Part shown: piece after piece, positions 10,464 through 19,839 of the stretch | Position numbering within the stretch: position 1 is the first letter of the stretch | Layout: every line of letters starts with the position of its first letter | NCBI RefSeq assembly: GCF_013359725.1 | Contig: NZ_JABFMW010000001.1 | Span: 327,332 to 391,331 of the forward strand | DNA: 64,000 nt | Direction: 5' to 3' | Source: Pseudarthrobacter sp. C4D7 | GTDB taxonomy: Bacteria > Actinomycetota > Actinomycetes > Actinomycetales > Micrococcaceae | The notes under the pieces: generated by a model | Database searches by the model: none | Seen by the model: the letters and a program-made list of their open reading frames with translations, nothing else | What the model was told of the DNA's origin: nothing | Program-made: the position numbers and the translations under genes

Positions 10464-10963
10464 TTGATCCGAAACCGGCCACCCCCTCACAGGCATCGGG
10501 CAAGACCTCCGGGAAGAAACGGCGCTTCGGCGGCACTGAGGCCCAGATCCGGTCTGCCTTGAAGTTTTACAAGGTGATGGCGTACCTCACCGGCACCATG
10601 CTCCTTCTGTTGTGCGCTGAACTCGTGGCACGGTACGGCTTCGGGCAGTACCTGTTCGCCGGCGGGACCAACGCAGTGACCGGCCAGCCGTTCGGCCTGG
10701 GCTTCGCCGACGCGGAACCGCCGGGCGTGCTCAACGGCATGAACGTCTCCGTAACGGTCCTGATCGTGCACGGCTGGATGTACGTGGTCTACCTGATTTC
10801 CAACTTCCGGCTGTGGTCCCTGATGCGCTGGCCGTTCCTGAAACTCGTGCTGCTGGCACTGGGCGGGGTGGTGCCGTTCCTGTCCTTCATCGTCGAGAAG
10901 AAATTCCACGCCGAGGTTGAGGCCGAGCTGGTCGCCAACCCGCAGGCCCCCCAGCGCTACTGA
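10460..10963 (+). CDS. DUF3817-family integral membrane protein
   Basis: 167 residues. It has the DUF3817 features: a short basic N-terminus, a first helix (LKFYKVMAYLTGTMLLLLCAEL), a conserved HGWMYVVYLISNFRLW segment and a final helix ending VPFLSFIVEKKF. The function of the family is unknown. Its ATG overlaps the SURF1 stop by 4 nt, a pairing that hints at a link to respiratory-chain assembly, but that is inference. Confidence 0.85.
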   Translation: MIDPKPATPSQASGKTSGKKRRFGGTEAQIRSALKFYKVMAYLTGTMLLLLCAELVARYGFGQYLFAGGTNAVTGQPFGLGFADAEPPGVLNGMNVSVTVLIVHGWMYVVYLISNFRLWSLMRWPFLKLVLLALGGVVPFLSFIVEKKFHAEVEAELVANPQAPQRY

Positions 10964-11062
10964 ACGCTGGGCCGGGCCTGGTGCCGGCGCGGCCACCCGC
11001 CGTCGAACGTCTGGTGCGTCACAGCGCGGCGTCTCAAGGTGCGCCGGTGCAAGGGCTCAAAG

Positions 11063-11068
11063 TAGGCT
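11063..11068 (+). promoter_or_regulatory. -10 TAGGCT, leaderless start at 11075
   Basis: TAGGCT-N6-GTG; fixes the guaA start. Confidence 0.6.
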
Positions 11069-11074
11069 AGTGGG

Positions 11075-12664
11075 GTGACTACTCCCACTGCATCCCAGAC
11101 TTCCCAGAAGCCGGTGCTGGTTGTTGACTATGGAGCCCAGTACGCGCAGCTGATTGCCCGCCGCGTGAGGGAAGCGAATGTGTATTCGGAAGTGGTTCCG
11201 CATACGTACTCCACCGAGCAGCTCCTGGCCAAGAACCCCGCCGCGATCATCCTGTCCGGCGGACCTTCCAGCGTTTATGCCGACGGCGCCCCCAGCGTGG
11301 GTGCCGACCTCTTCGAGGCAGGCGTCCCCGTCTTTGGCATTTGCTACGGGTTCCAGGCCATGGCCAACGCCCTGGGCGGCAAGGTGGACAAGACCGGCCT
11401 GCGGGAGTACGGATCCACGGAAACCACCATCCTCGGTGACGGCCGCTCGGTGCTTGAAGGCATGCCCCAGCACCAGAAGACCTGGATGAGCCACGGCGAC
11501 TCCGTGCACGAAGCACCTGCCGGGTTCGACGTCCTCGCCACCACGGCGGGCGCCGAGGTGGCGGCATTCGCCAACGAGGAAAAGGGCCTCTTCGGCGTGC
11601 AGTGGCACCCCGAAGTCAAGCACTCCGCCTACGGCCAGCAGGTACTGGAAAATTTCCTGTTCAAGGGCGCCAAGCTGGAACCCAATTGGACCACCGGCAA
11701 CATCCTCGAAGAGCAGGTGGAACGCATCCGCCAGCAGGTGGGGGATGCCCGCGTCATCTGCGGCCTCTCCGGCGGCGTGGATTCCGCCGTGGCGGCAGCA
11801 CTGGTCCAGCGCGCCGTGGGCGATCAGCTCACCTGCGTGTTCGTTGACCACGGACTGCTGCGTGAAGGCGAAGCCGAGCAGGTTGAACGTGATTTCGTGG
11901 CGGCCACCGGCGTGAAGCTGTACGTTGCCAACGAACAGGAGCGCTTCCTGTCCGCTCTGGCCGGCGTCAGTGACCCCGAGACCAAGCGCAAGATCATCGG
12001 CCGGGAATTCATCCGCGCCTTCGAAGAAGCCGAGCTGGCCATCATTGCCGAGGCCGCAGCCCACGGTGAGAAGATCAAGTTCCTGGTCCAGGGCACCCTC
12101 TACCCGGACGTCGTCGAATCCGGCGGCGGCGAAGGTGCGGCCAACATCAAGAGCCACCACAACGTGGGCGGCCTCCCGGAGGACCTGCAGTTTGAGCTTG
12201 TTGAGCCGCTGCGGGCACTGTTCAAGGACGAGGTCCGTGCCGTGGGCGCCCAGCTGGGCCTGCCCCAGGAAATCGTCGGCCGGCAGCCGTTCCCGGGCCC
12301 CGGCCTGGGCATCCGGATCGTTGGCGAGGTCACCAAGGAGCGGCTGGACCTGCTGCGCAAGGCAGATGCCATCGCCCGTGCAGAGCTGACAGCCGCCGGC
12401 CTGGACAACGAGGTGTGGCAGATGCCCGTGGTCCTGCTCGCGGACGTTCGCAGCGTCGGCGTCATGGGCGATGGCCGCACCTACGGCCACCCCATCGTGC
12501 TCCGCCCGGTGTCCTCGGAAGACGCCATGACGGCCGACTGGTCGCGGTTGCCCTACGACCTGCTGGCACGGATTTCCAACCGGATTACCAACGAGGTGGA
12601 CGGCGTCAACCGGGTGGTGCTGGACGTCACCAGCAAGCCGCCGGGAACCATCGAGTGGGAATAG
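11075..12664 (+). CDS. guaA: GMP synthase (glutamine-hydrolysing)
   Basis: Converts XMP to GMP using glutamine and ATP. 529 residues in the expected order: class I glutamine amidotransferase (nucleophile Cys90 in GICYGFQAM, His-Glu in QWHPEV), ATP pyrophosphatase with P-loop [12 protein letters not shown], and a C-terminal dimerisation domain ending [11 protein letters not shown]. It closes the purine set of this window with guaB and guaB3, and is transcribed alone from a leaderless promoter to its own terminator. Confidence 0.97.
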   Translation: MTTPTASQTSQKPVLVVDYGAQYAQLIARRVREANVYSEVVPHTYSTEQLLAKNPAAIILSGGPSSVYADGAPSVGADLFEAGVPVFGICYGFQAMANALGGKVDKTGLREYGSTETTILGDGRSVLEGMPQHQKTWMSHGDSVHEAPAGFDVLATTAGAEVAAFANEEKGLFGVQWHPEVKHSAYGQQVLENFLFKGAKLEPNWTTGNILEEQVERIRQQVGDARVICGLSGGVDSAVAAALVQRAVGDQLTCVFVDHGLLREGEAEQVERDFVAATGVKLYVANEQERFLSALAGVSDPETKRKIIGREFIRAFEEAELAIIAEAAAHGEKIKFLVQGTLYPDVVESGGGEGAANIKSHHNVGGLPEDLQFELVEPLRALFKDEVRAVGAQLGLPQEIVGRQPFPGPGLGIRIVGEVTKERLDLLRKADAIARAELTAAGLDNEVWQMPVVLLADVRSVGVMGDGRTYGHPIVLRPVSSEDAMTADWSRLPYDLLARISNRITNEVDGVNRVVLDVTSKPPGTIEWE

Positions 12665-12673
12665 CATCCTAGT

Positions 12674-12711
12674 GGCCGGCCTCCTTCAACGGGGGCCGGC
12701 CGCTGCTTTTT
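12674..12711 (+). terminator. Terminator of guaA
   Basis: An 11-bp stem with one G-T pair (12674-12684 with 12691-12701), loop TTCAAC, then GCTGCTTTTT. Confidence 0.9.
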
Positions 12712-12780
12712 CCCAGCCAATTACTCCGCAATTTCGGGTGCCCCAGTGTTGCGGTCGCTCAAGTCCGGCGCCGAAGCAGC

Positions 12781-12786
12781 TACTCT
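12781..12786 (+). promoter_or_regulatory. -10 TACTCT, leaderless start at 12794
   Basis: TACTCT-N7-ATG. It argues against the longer in-frame GTG at 12746. Confidence 0.55.
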
Positions 12787-12793
12787 CGAAAGT

Positions 12794-15700
12794 ATGCCGG
12801 TTTGGTCCAGGACGTCACGTGCAAGCGCAGAAAAGAAGGCAGAAGTGTCAGTTGGTCAAGGCCACCCGGAAGGCTCGGAAGAGCTTCGTAAATGGCTGTC
12901 CGGGCTCAAACCCGTCACCGGCGCGGACACCATGCTGCGCTTCACCAAGACGCCCGAAGGTTCCATCGACCTCACCTCGGCGCACCCCTCGGGCCTGGCC
13001 CAGCTCATGGCTGGGCGCCGCACACGGCTGTCCACGCTGATCCGTGACCGCCAGCAATATGTGGTGGCTGCCAGGGCGTCGCGCAACATCCGCTCCAAGA
13101 TCTTCGAGCTCGCCAACGACCGTGGCATCGACGCCGGGTACCTGTCAGCGGGCACCGTGGTGTGGACATCTGCTGTTGGCGGCAAGCCCCAGCGCGTATC
13201 CGCGCCGGTCATGCTCACCGCCATTTCCCTCACGGTGCGCCCGGGGGAGGACGACTTCGAACTGCAGCTCACCGAGCAGGCGCAAATCAACCCCGCCCTG
13301 GTGCGGCACCTGAAGAACATCCACGGAATCGTCTTCGACGTCAACGCCGTCACCCGCCTGGCCTACAGCACCGCCCGGTTCGATCCGCAGCCCGTCCTGG
13401 ACCGCCTGGCCACCCTGATCCGGCCCATCCATGGCGCTGAAACCCAGCACAACCTGCTGGTCTCCACCTTTGCAGACCTTTCCGGGAACCTTGACGATCC
13501 CTGGATCAACGACTCCCACCCCATCGTCTCCGCGCTGGCCACAGCCGCCGGCGGCGAGGTGGTGGAGGTCCAGGATCCGGACCCGGCCCGCTTCCCGCAC
13601 CTGGATGAGAGGGACCCCAAGGACGAGCTGCTGCTGCTGGACGCTGACACGGACCAGCAGTACGTGGTCGATGCCGCCCGGGCCGGGGACTCGCTGGTGG
13701 TCAGCAGCCCGCCGGGTACCGGCCAGACCCAGACCGCCATCAACACCATCGGCGCCTTGGTGGATGCCGGCAAGACCGTCCTGGTGGTGGGCGATCGCCG
13801 CGCCAGCCTGAACGAGGTGTCCGGCCACCTGGAGTCGCTGGGGCTTGAGTCCATCCTTTTCCAGCTGACGGGCAACGTCACAGCGCAGCAGCTGAAGGGC
13901 CAGCTGGTCCGGGCAATCGTGCGCAATGAGAAGTCCCTGGAACCGCAGTTGGGGAACCTCCACACCACCCTGACCGAACACCGGCACGCCCTCATGGACC
14001 ACGTGGCATCGCTGCACAACGTCCGTGAACGCTGGGGCTGCTCGCCGTACCAGGCCATGCAGTCGCTGGCCGAACTCACCTCCATCCACCCCGCCCCGGC
14101 CACCACCGTCCGGCTCAAGCGGAGCGTCCTGGACAATATCCGGGACCGGGAAGAGCTGGCCGGGAGGCTCCGGCGGGCCGCCGAACTGGGCAGCTTCAGC
14201 CAGGCCGCCACCACCAGCCCCTGGCACGGCGCCAGGCTGCTGACGCGCAAGGAGACGGAGGAAGCCCAGGACCTGGTCCGCTCCGTGGCGAAGAGCCTTC
14301 CCGCCCTGCGCGCCCGGATGGACGCTGTTGCCGAACATGCCGAAATCCGCTTGGGCGGATCCTTCGCTGAGTGGGGTGAGCAGCTGGAGTTGCTGGTTGC
14401 CGTCCGCGGCAGCCTGGACAAGTTCACCCCGGACATCTTCGACCGGCCCGTGACGGACCTGATCTCAGCCACCGCGCCGTCGTCCTGGCGGCGTGAGCGC
14501 GGCATTGAGCTGACCGCCATGCAGCGCTCCAGGCTGCGCCGGGTGGCCAAGGAATACGTCCGCCCGGGCGTCCACATCGCGGACCTGCACTCGTCCCTGG
14601 TGCTGGTCCAGGAACAGCGCGCCCTGTGGGCTGGCTATGCCACCACCCAGCGCCATCCCGCCGTGCCCTCCGGGCTGGCCGAGATGAACGCCATGTACCG
14701 GTCCCTGGACCAGGAGCTGGCACAGCTGGGAGAAGCGCTGCGGCATACCGCGGACGGCGGGGATCTCGCCACCGTTCCGTACGCTCAGCTGATGGACCGG
14801 CTGGAACGCCTGGTGGCGGACACCGACACGCTCAAGACCCTGCCCGAGCGCACGCTGCTCATCGAGAACATGCGCGAACACGGCCTGGGTGAGCTCCTGG
14901 CCGACCTCGCCGACCGGGAGGTTCCGGAAGGATCCGTCGCCGCGGAGCTGGACCTGGCGTGGTGGCAGTCCGCGCTGGAGGCGATGATCAGCGGCGACGA
15001 TTACCTGGCCATGTCCGACGGTGACGCCCTTCGCCAGCTGGAGGCCGAGTACCGGCTGGCGGACAATGCACACATCGCCAGCGGCGCCGCCCGCCTGCGG
15101 TGGGATCTCGCCGAGCGGTGGCGCACGGCCATTGCAGCCCAGCCACGCCAGGCTGACCTCCTGCGCAGCCTGCTCAAGGACGGCCGGGTCTCATTGGCTT
15201 CCCTCACCGCGCAGGCGCCCGAGCTGATCGGCACTCTGGTTCCCGTCTGGTCGGTCAGCCCCTACCTGATGACGGGCCTGCTTCCCGCCGAACAGCACTT
15301 TGACGCCGTGGTCATCCTTGATGCCGAGGCCACATCCCTGCAGGCCGTCCTGCCGTCGATTGCCCGCGCGCGCCAGGTCATTGCCTTCGGTGACCCGCGC
15401 ATTGCCACCCCCCGGACCTTCACTGTGGGAGTTGAACGGCTTGCACCCGGTGAGTCGGCACACCACCGCGTCGAGAGTGCATACACCGCACTGTCCGCCG
15501 TGCTGCCCGTATGGCGGCTCAACGTGGTGTACCGCGCGGTGGACGAGGACCTGGTACTGCAGCTCAGCAAGAACTTCTACGACGGCGGACTGCGCCGGCT
15601 GCCGGAGGGCCAGTCCGCGACAGGCCTGGACCGGTCCCTGCTGGTGGAGTACTTGCCGGACGGCACCGGCCTGCCCAGTGCCGATCACGAGGGCGTCGAG

Positions 15701-16993
15701 TCTGTGGTGGCCGAGGTCAACCGGGTGGTGGAGCTGGTGTTTGAGCACGCCCGCCTGCGTCCCCGGACCTCCTTGGCGGTGGTCACTGCCAGCCTTCGGC
15801 ACGCCGCCAGGATCGGTGAGTCCATCAGGCTGCAGCTCTCCAACCAGCCAGGGCTGGCCGGCTTCTTTGGCGCCGGCCCGGAGTCCTTCCGCGTGGTGGA
15901 CCTGGAACGCGCCCAGGGCCTGGTCCGTGATCACGTCATCTTCTCGCCTGGATTCGGACGGACCCCGCACGGCCGTGCGCTGCACAACTTCGGGCCGCTG
16001 TCTGCTGACGGCGGCCGGGAGAAGTTCGCCCTGGCCATGACCCGTGCCCGCCGCTCCCTGCACGTGCTCACGTGCTTCCGCCCCGAGGACCTGGACCACA
16101 CCCGCCTCACCCATGGGGCCGTGGACCTCTACGCTCTGCTGGACCGGGAGCTCTCCGGCAACACGGATCTGGGTACCCCCGCGTCCCGGGCCGCTGCCAG
16201 CGAACAGGCTCTCGGAGCGGACCCTCTGGTGGCTGACCTCGGGGACAGGCTGCGTGCCCGCGGCGCCAGGGTCTGGCACCAATACGACGGCGCCATCGAT
16301 GTGGTTGCTGCTGCCGATCCGTTGAACACCATGGGCCAGGACGACTCCGACATTCCACGGCCCGTCGCCATCGAGTCCGATGGCACTGCGCAATACCGCA
16401 CCATGAGCGTGCGGGAACGCAGCAGGCTGCGGCCGCAACTGCTGGAACGCCTGGGCTGGCGGTACATGCCGCTGTGGACCATCGAAGTGTTCACGGATCC
16501 CTCCTCCTGCGCAGACCGCATTGCCGGTTACCTGGGCCTGGAGAAGATGGTGCTGCCCGGCAGGTCCAGCCACTCCGCCGGCTTCCTTGACGACGACGTT
16601 GACCAGGCGCTCAATGGAATCGGCGCCGCACCCGCTGCCGGGGCTTCCTACCAGCACGGTACCTCCGGCACGGAAAAGGACGCTGACGGTGAAAGCCAGG
16701 AGGCGGAGCCCGTGACCCAGGATGAGGAGCCTGCAGAAGACAGGCGCGAGGATGAAGCCCACGAGGAAGACATGACCCAGGACGAGACCAAGAGCGGCCC
16801 GACGGAGACTGCCGGTGGCAGCGATGTGTCCGAAGCGGCTCCGACATCTGCTTCGGCATCCCGAACGGCTGCCGCCGGCGCCGGTGGCATCCTGCCGAGC
16901 AAGGCCGCCGAGGATGATGCCCGCACCTGGGGTGACCGGGAAGACGACCACGATGCGTGGCTGAAGGAACAGAAGCCCCCGCACTGGGGCTGA
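12794..16993 (+). CDS. Large helicase-like protein with degenerate ATPase motifs and Vsr-like C-terminus
   Basis: 1399 residues from ATG 12794. The overall plan resembles large SF1 helicase-like proteins of the DUF4011/Upf1-like type: an N-terminal domain, a P-loop region, a long insert, helicase motifs, and a C-terminal nuclease-like domain. The motifs are altered. The P-loop reads PPGTGQTQT with Gln311 in place of the essential Lys. Motif II reads ILDAEATS (Asp843-Ala-Glu) instead of DEAS. Motif III reads GDPRI, not GDxxQ. The last helicase block AMTRARRSLHVL is kept. The domain near 1185-1300 (VAIESDG, RLRPQLLERLGWRYMPLW) resembles the Vsr-like endonuclease found at the end of such proteins. 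An acidic low-complexity tail follows. ATP hydrolysis is doubtful, and the role is unknown. Confidence 0.7.
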   Translation: MPVWSRTSRASAEKKAEVSVGQGHPEGSEELRKWLSGLKPVTGADTMLRFTKTPEGSIDLTSAHPSGLAQLMAGRRTRLSTLIRDRQQYVVAARASRNIRSKIFELANDRGIDAGYLSAGTVVWTSAVGGKPQRVSAPVMLTAISLTVRPGEDDFELQLTEQAQINPALVRHLKNIHGIVFDVNAVTRLAYSTARFDPQPVLDRLATLIRPIHGAETQHNLLVSTFADLSGNLDDPWINDSHPIVSALATAAGGEVVEVQDPDPARFPHLDERDPKDELLLLDADTDQQYVVDAARAGDSLVVSSPPGTGQTQTAINTIGALVDAGKTVLVVGDRRASLNEVSGHLESLGLESILFQLTGNVTAQQLKGQLVRAIVRNEKSLEPQLGNLHTTLTEHRHALMDHVASLHNVRERWGCSPYQAMQSLAELTSIHPAPATTVRLKRSVLDNIRDREELAGRLRRAAELGSFSQAATTSPWHGARLLTRKETEEAQDLVRSVAKSLPALRARMDAVAEHAEIRLGGSFAEWGEQLELLVAVRGSLDKFTPDIFDRPVTDLISATAPSSWRRERGIELTAMQRSRLRRVAKEYVRPGVHIADLHSSLVLVQEQRALWAGYATTQRHPAVPSGLAEMNAMYRSLDQELAQLGEALRHTADGGDLATVPYAQLMDRLERLVADTDTLKTLPERTLLIENMREHGLGELLADLADREVPEGSVAAELDLAWWQSALEAMISGDDYLAMSDGDALRQLEAEYRLADNAHIASGAARLRWDLAERWRTAIAAQPRQADLLRSLLKDGRVSLASLTAQAPELIGTLVPVWSVSPYLMTGLLPAEQHFDAVVILDAEATSLQAVLPSIARARQVIAFGDPRIATPRTFTVGVERLAPGESAHHRVESAYTALSAVLPVWRLNVVYRAVDEDLVLQLSKNFYDGGLRRLPEGQSATGLDRSLLVEYLPDGTGLPSADHEGVESVVAEVNRVVELVFEHARLRPRTSLAVVTASLRHAARIGESIRLQLSNQPGLAGFFGAGPESFRVVDLERAQGLVRDHVIFSPGFGRTPHGRALHNFGPLSADGGREKFALAMTRARRSLHVLTCFRPEDLDHTRLTHGAVDLYALLDRELSGNTDLGTPASRAAASEQALGADPLVADLGDRLRARGARVWHQYDGAIDVVAAADPLNTMGQDDSDIPRPVAIESDGTAQYRTMSVRERSRLRPQLLERLGWRYMPLWTIEVFTDPSSCADRIAGYLGLEKMVLPGRSSHSAGFLDDDVDQALNGIGAAPAAGASYQHGTSGTEKDADGESQEAEPVTQDEEPAEDRREDEAHEEDMTQDETKSGPTETAGGSDVSEAAPTSASASRTAAAGAGGILPSKAAEDDARTWGDREDDHDAWLKEQKPPHWG

Positions 16994-17004
16994 CCGGCGG
17001 CTGG

Positions 17005-17706
17005 TCATTGAGGTCCCACCAGGACGAAGAAGAGCTTGCCCTGGGTGGAGGCTCCGGCCAGGCGCGCTGACTGTTCAGCGGTGGCCGCCACCACGATCAG
17101 GCCGTCGGTCTCCGTGGTACCGAGCCACTGTCCGCCTTGTCCGCCTTTGTGGGAGGTCCACAACACGGGGACGGCTGATGCCAGTACCTGGGAGGGGGCC
17201 TGCTGGTCGAACCCGTTGGCCGAGGTGAGCACCACGTTGACCAGCTGTCCGGGGGAGACCAGCTGGATGGACGAGGCGTCAGCCATGCGCAGCGGAACCG
17301 CCGCAGAACCGGGCGGTGCACCCGCCAGGAGCCCCGGACCCACCAGCTGGGCGTCGGTGAGGAGCTGGCCCTTGCGCATGGGTGCGGCCAGTTGCTTGCC
17401 CGTGGCAGCGCCATGGTTTCTGAGGAAGCCGTCGGCCAGCATGCCAGGGGGCACTTCGACGCGGACCACGTCCGCTTCAGCCAAGGCGGCCCCGGCAGGG
17501 AGATCCCGGGCCGCGGCCAGGGCCTGGGCCGTAGCGGGCGGGGCGGGCGTGAGTTGGTGGACGGCCACGGCGGCGGCCGCGCACAACAGCAGGGCAGCGG
17601 CGAGCCGGCGGTTGCGGCTCAGCCAGCCGGCAACGCGGGCGTGCAGGGGGCGGCTGCTGTGGTTGCGGCCGGTGCCTGGACGGCGCCGGCGTTGAAGTAG
17701 GGGCAT
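17005..17706 (-). CDS. SAF-domain protein, CpaB/RcpC-like
   Basis: 233 residues. It has a basic N-terminus, one membrane anchor (about 33-52, RLAAALLLCAAAAVAVHQL), then a SAF domain (ARDLPAGAALAEADVVRVEVPPGM). This is the arrangement of CpaB/RcpC pilus-assembly proteins and of many orphan SAF proteins in actinobacteria. No tad pilus genes are in the window, so a pilus role is not supported by context. The start is fixed by TAGCGT 6 nt upstream. Confidence 0.75.
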   Translation of the reverse strand: MPLLQRRRRPGTGRNHSSRPLHARVAGWLSRNRRLAAALLLCAAAAVAVHQLTPAPPATAQALAAARDLPAGAALAEADVVRVEVPPGMLADGFLRNHGAATGKQLAAPMRKGQLLTDAQLVGPGLLAGAPPGSAAVPLRMADASSIQLVSPGQLVNVVLTSANGFDQQAPSQVLASAVPVLWTSHKGGQGGQWLGTTETDGLIVVAATAEQSARLAGASTQGKLFFVLVGPQ

Positions 17707-17712
17707 GCCCCC

Positions 17713-17718
17713 ACGCTA
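17713..17718 (-). promoter_or_regulatory. -10 TAGCGT, leaderless start at 17706
   Basis: Minus strand TAGCGT-GGGGGC-ATG. Confidence 0.6.
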
Positions 17719-17818
17719 AATTCGGACCGCCCCACAGCGGAGCCGGAAAATGCCCTATGTGGACAAAAGCGGCCGGACGCTGGAACGCGCCGGCCGCCGT
17801 CGTGAAGACTGGCCTGTT

Positions 17819-18094
17819 TCAGCCCGCGGCGGGCGCCGAAGCGGCAGGTGCTGCAGCAGGGGCAGCCGGTGCGGCAGCGGGTGTGGCCGGGGCGGGGGAG
17901 ACGGAGCTGCCCTTGGAGTCGCGGGAGTCCGTGCGGTAGAAGCCCGAGCCCTTGAAGACGACGCCGACGCTGTTGAACTTCTTGCGCAGCGTGCCCTGGC
18001 ATTCAGGGCAGGATGTCAGGCTGCTGTCCGAGAACGACTGGACGATGTCGAAGGCGTGGCCGCAATCCTTGCAGGCGTAAGCATATGTGGGCAC
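17819..18094 (-). CDS. FmdB-family zinc-ribbon protein
   Basis: 91 residues. The N-terminal zinc ribbon (MPTYAYACKDCGHAFDIVQSF...CPECQG) has two CxxC knuckles, and an Ala/Pro-rich low-complexity tail fills the last 30 residues. FmdB was named as a regulator of amide/formamidase genes, but most members are uncharacterised. GTG 18094 has a strong GAGGAGGAG Shine-Dalgarno. The leader contains a CIRCE-like inverted repeat overlapping the -10, which suggests heat-shock control by HrcA. Confidence 0.88.
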   Translation of the reverse strand: MPTYAYACKDCGHAFDIVQSFSDSSLTSCPECQGTLRKKFNSVGVVFKGSGFYRTDSRDSKGSSVSPAPATPAAAPAAPAAAPAASAPAAG

Positions 18095-18149
18095 TGGTGC
18101 TCCTCCTCATGGGCAAACGAGAGGTCCCGCGCTGCCACCTGGTAAACCA

Positions 18150-18176
18150 TTAGCAGTCACAGGGCCTGAGTGCTAA
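18150..18176 (-). promoter_or_regulatory. CIRCE-like HrcA operator before fmdB
   Basis: TTAGCAGTC-N9-GAGTGCTAA matches the CIRCE consensus TTAGCACTC-N9-GAGTGCTAA at 17 of 18 arm positions with the exact 9-nt spacer. On the minus strand the -10 TAGAAT (18176-18181) abuts and overlaps it, placing the operator at the start of the fmdB transcript, the usual CIRCE position. Confidence 0.8.
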
Positions 18177-18206
18177 TTCTATCACTGCGCCCGGGGTGCC
18201 CCGGAG

Positions 18207-18827
18207 TCAGGCGCCACCCGCGAGCGGCAGGTATCCGGACGGCGCAAGGACCGCCGGAACCGGCCGGTCGAATTCCTCCGCGGGAATCCGGCCCGCGGGC
18301 AGCAATTCATCGTCGTAGATAACAGCGGCCAACGGAATTTCCTTCCCGGCGGCAGCAAGGTGTCGCAGGAATTTGTCGTAATAGCCGCCCCCTTGGCCGA
18401 TCCTGTTGCCGGCGCGGTCCACCGCCGTGGCGGGAATGAACAGCACGGCAGCGTCGCCGGCTGTTTCGGGACCATACCGGCGCCCCGCCGGCTCCAGGAT
18501 GGGGGCGTACTTACTGGGCTCGAAGCCGGTGTCCGGAGTCCAGAACACCCAGCTCAACTCCCTGCCGGGTTCGCACACCGGAAGCAGGACCTGGTGCCCA
18601 CTGTGGTGGAGGGCATGGATAAGCGGGAGGGTAGGAGGTTCCTTTCCCACGCCCAGGTAGACGCAGGCTATCCCGGGACGGCCTTCGGTTACCGATTCCG
18701 CCCAGGCGGCGCCATGGGTTGCCAGGGCCACGCCCGCAGCGTCCAGCTGGTCCGGTGCCAGGACCGCCCGCCGGGCCCGGTGTGTACTCCGGATATGGTC
18801 CTTGGCGGCGATTGCCTCTGGCAGCAT
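18207..18827 (-). CDS. 5-formyltetrahydrofolate cyclo-ligase
   Basis: Converts 5-formyl-THF to 5,10-methenyl-THF with ATP in folate salvage. 206 residues, normal size. It contains the family motif around PATAVDRAGNRIGQGGGYYDKFL, with the glycine-rich ATP/substrate loop and conserved DxxGxRxGxGxGYYD pattern. ATG 18827 follows GAAAGGA at 5-6 nt. fmdB lies downstream in the same direction but has its own promoter in the 112-bp gap. Confidence 0.93.
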   Translation of the reverse strand: MLPEAIAAKDHIRSTHRARRAVLAPDQLDAAGVALATHGAAWAESVTEGRPGIACVYLGVGKEPPTLPLIHALHHSGHQVLLPVCEPGRELSWVFWTPDTGFEPSKYAPILEPAGRRYGPETAGDAAVLFIPATAVDRAGNRIGQGGGYYDKFLRHLAAAGKEIPLAAVIYDDELLPAGRIPAEEFDRPVPAVLAPSGYLPLAGGA

Positions 18828-18917
18828 GTTGTCCTTTCCGGGGCGCTCCTGCGCTACACCTTGGACACCGGAGCAGTCCTTCCGCCGCGGTGGTTACTGA
18901 ATACTTGACGCTGACGT

Positions 18918-18923
18918 TAGATT
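18918..18923 (+). promoter_or_regulatory. -10 TAGATT, leaderless start at 18930
   Basis: TAGATT-N6-GTG. A TTACTG about 18 bp upstream (18894-18899) is a possible -35. Confidence 0.6.
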
Positions 18924-18929
18924 AGTCCG

Positions 18930-19835
18930 GTGAGCACCAGTAAACCCAGAGTCCGCAAAGCCGTCATTCCCGCAGCGGGCCTGGGCACCAGGTTCCTTCC
19001 TGCCACCAAGGCCATGCCCAAGGAAATGTTGCCCGTCGTGGACAAGCCTGCCATCCAGTACGTGGTGGAGGAAGCCGTCCATGTGGGCCTCAACGACGTG
19101 CTGATGATTACCGGCCGTAACAAGCGGGCCCTCGAGGACCACTTCGACCGGGTGCCGTCCCTCGAATCAACCCTTGAAGACAAGGGCGACACCGAGAAGC
19201 TAGCCTCCATCCAGGCGGCCAGCCAGCTCGGTGACATCCACTATGTCCGGCAGGGCGACCCCCATGGCCTGGGGCATGCCGTGCTGCGGGCCAAGCAGCA
19301 CGTAGGCAATGAAGCCTTCGCGGTCCTGCTGGGCGACGACCTCATCGATGCCCGCGACGAACTGCTCAGCATCATGATCGACGTGCAGGCGAAAACCGGC
19401 GGGTCCGTCGTCGCCCTCATTGAAGTGGATCCGTCCCAGATCAGCGCCTACGGCTGCGCTGACGTGGAGGCGATCGACGGCGAGGAGTACGTCCGCGTCA
19501 ACCGGCTGGTCGAGAAGCCCTCGCCTGAGGAAGCCCCGTCAAACCTGGCCCTGATCGGGCGTTACGTCCTGCACCCCGCAGTCTTCGAGGTCCTCGAGCA
19601 CACCGCACCTGGCCGTGGCGGCGAAATCCAGCTGACCGATGCCCTGCAGGAACTCGCCTCCGGTGACGGCGAAGGACACGGCGTGTACGGCGTCGTGTTC
19701 CGCGGCCGCCGGTACGACACCGGGGACAAGCTCAGCTACCTCAAGGCCTGCGTGCAGCTGGCCATCGACAGTGATGACCTGGGCCCGGGCCTGCGGGAAT
19801 GGCTGCCGGGCTTCACCGCCGGCCTCTCCCGGTAG
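18930..19835 (+). CDS. galU: UTP-glucose-1-phosphate uridylyltransferase
   Basis: Makes UDP-glucose from UTP and glucose-1-phosphate for cell-wall and polysaccharide synthesis. 301 residues. The nucleotidyltransferase signature PAAGLGTRFLPATKAMPKEMLPV is at residues 11-33, followed by KPAIQYVVEE, HGLGHAVLRAK and the GxLDxG-like YDTGDKLSYLKA near the C-terminus. A rimJ-like gene starts 4 nt after the stop, so the two are one operon. Confidence 0.95.
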   Translation: MSTSKPRVRKAVIPAAGLGTRFLPATKAMPKEMLPVVDKPAIQYVVEEAVHVGLNDVLMITGRNKRALEDHFDRVPSLESTLEDKGDTEKLASIQAASQLGDIHYVRQGDPHGLGHAVLRAKQHVGNEAFAVLLGDDLIDARDELLSIMIDVQAKTGGSVVALIEVDPSQISAYGCADVEAIDGEEYVRVNRLVEKPSPEEAPSNLALIGRYVLHPAVFEVLEHTAPGRGGEIQLTDALQELASGDGEGHGVYGVVFRGRRYDTGDKLSYLKACVQLAIDSDDLGPGLREWLPGFTAGLSR

Positions 19836-19839
19836 CGCC

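Noticed and set aside
12746..12793. Longer N-terminus for the helicase-like protein
   Set aside because: The upstream GTG lies before the predicted transcript start and has no ribosome-binding site.
18905..18910. TTGACG as a -35 of galU
   Set aside because: Only 7 bp from the -10 hexamer; the spacing is impossible.
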